From an uncultured Butyricimonas sp. (lineage in GTDB: Bacteria > Bacteroidota > Bacteroidia > Bacteroidales > Marinifilaceae): 64,000 nt of DNA. The notes under the pieces were generated by a model, which did no database searches, was not told the origin of the DNA, and saw only the letters and a program-made list of their open reading frames with translations. The translations under genes were made by a program, and so were the position numbers. Below, piece by piece: positions 63,939 to 64,000 of the stretch (positions are counted from its first letter, which is position 1; the number at the start of each line of letters is the position of its first letter). The stretch covers positions 62,001-126,000 of the forward strand of contig CALUHX010000001.1 of the NCBI GenBank assembly GCA_944320555.1, in the 5' to 3' direction.

Positions 63939-64000
63939 ACTCTTTCCCCAAGTTTAATGATGAATACAGGTCTGTCAGTCGGTGCGCCCCATTCGGGATT
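63935..64000 (-). CDS. C-terminal end of a further minus-strand gene (5' end outside window)
   Basis: The last 66 bases read on the minus strand as 21 codons (NPEWGAPTDRPVFIIKLGERV) plus TGA. The TGA overlaps the methyltransferase ATG as ATGA, so an upstream co-translated gene continues beyond the window. No function can be assigned. Confidence 0.6.
   Translation of the reverse strand, partial: NPEWGAPTDRPVFIIKLGERV

Overview
The window joins a Bacteroidales chromosome (positions 1 to about 15,100) to most of a temperate, podovirus-like prophage (about 15,120 to the right edge). The host assignment rests on the gene content and order (lysS-gpsA block, nuoN, pyruvate phosphate dikinase) and on repeated promoter elements of the Bacteroidetes form TAnnTTTG. 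The chromosomal part uses GC-rich codons. The prophage is visibly more AT-rich, and some cargo genes in it are more AT-rich still. Genus cannot be settled from this stretch.

Chromosome: the C-terminal part of nuoN (+) converges on a four-gene minus-strand block, lysS, gpsA, a GNAT-like protein and an AspT-type transporter. After a gene-poor gap come recJ-recR (+), cdd (-), a 5'-truncated retropepsin-thioredoxin gene, a 1.1 kb stretch without a credible gene, and ppdK (+) with a good terminator.

Prophage: an integrase with an atypical active site starts just after ppdK. It is followed by an array of palindromic units phased at 21 bp, then an early structural block: a small GRxxGTPNK protein, two likely ejection proteins and a 4,532-residue polyvalent protein. 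A GNAT cargo unit bracketed by perfect 15-bp direct repeats separates the giant gene from the portal gene. After the portal come a HAD hydrolase and a translationally coupled GNAT / ASCH / P-loop kinase trio. The packaging block (small DNA-binding protein, rhomboid protease, large terminase, small protein) runs on the minus strand. The scaffold, major capsid, head-tail and fibre genes then run on the plus strand.

The most striking locus is 46,334-52,467, a phase-variable receptor-binding system. A fixed 70-codon fibre N-terminus is joined in frame to one of two alternative C-terminal cassettes lying tail to tail between perfect 27-bp inverted repeats. A Pin-type serine recombinase gene sits 9 bp outside the right repeat, and a bidirectional terminator separates the cassettes. 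One cassette ends in an SGNH/GDSL esterase-like domain; the other carries a LamG-like domain.

The right part holds a lysis cassette (holin candidate, coiled-coil membrane protein, amidase, spanin-like protein), three diverged paralogues, an AAA ATPase-TOPRIM pair resembling abortive-infection systems, a large tail-tip-like protein, three small proteins and a C5 cytosine methyltransferase. The far end of the prophage lies outside the window.
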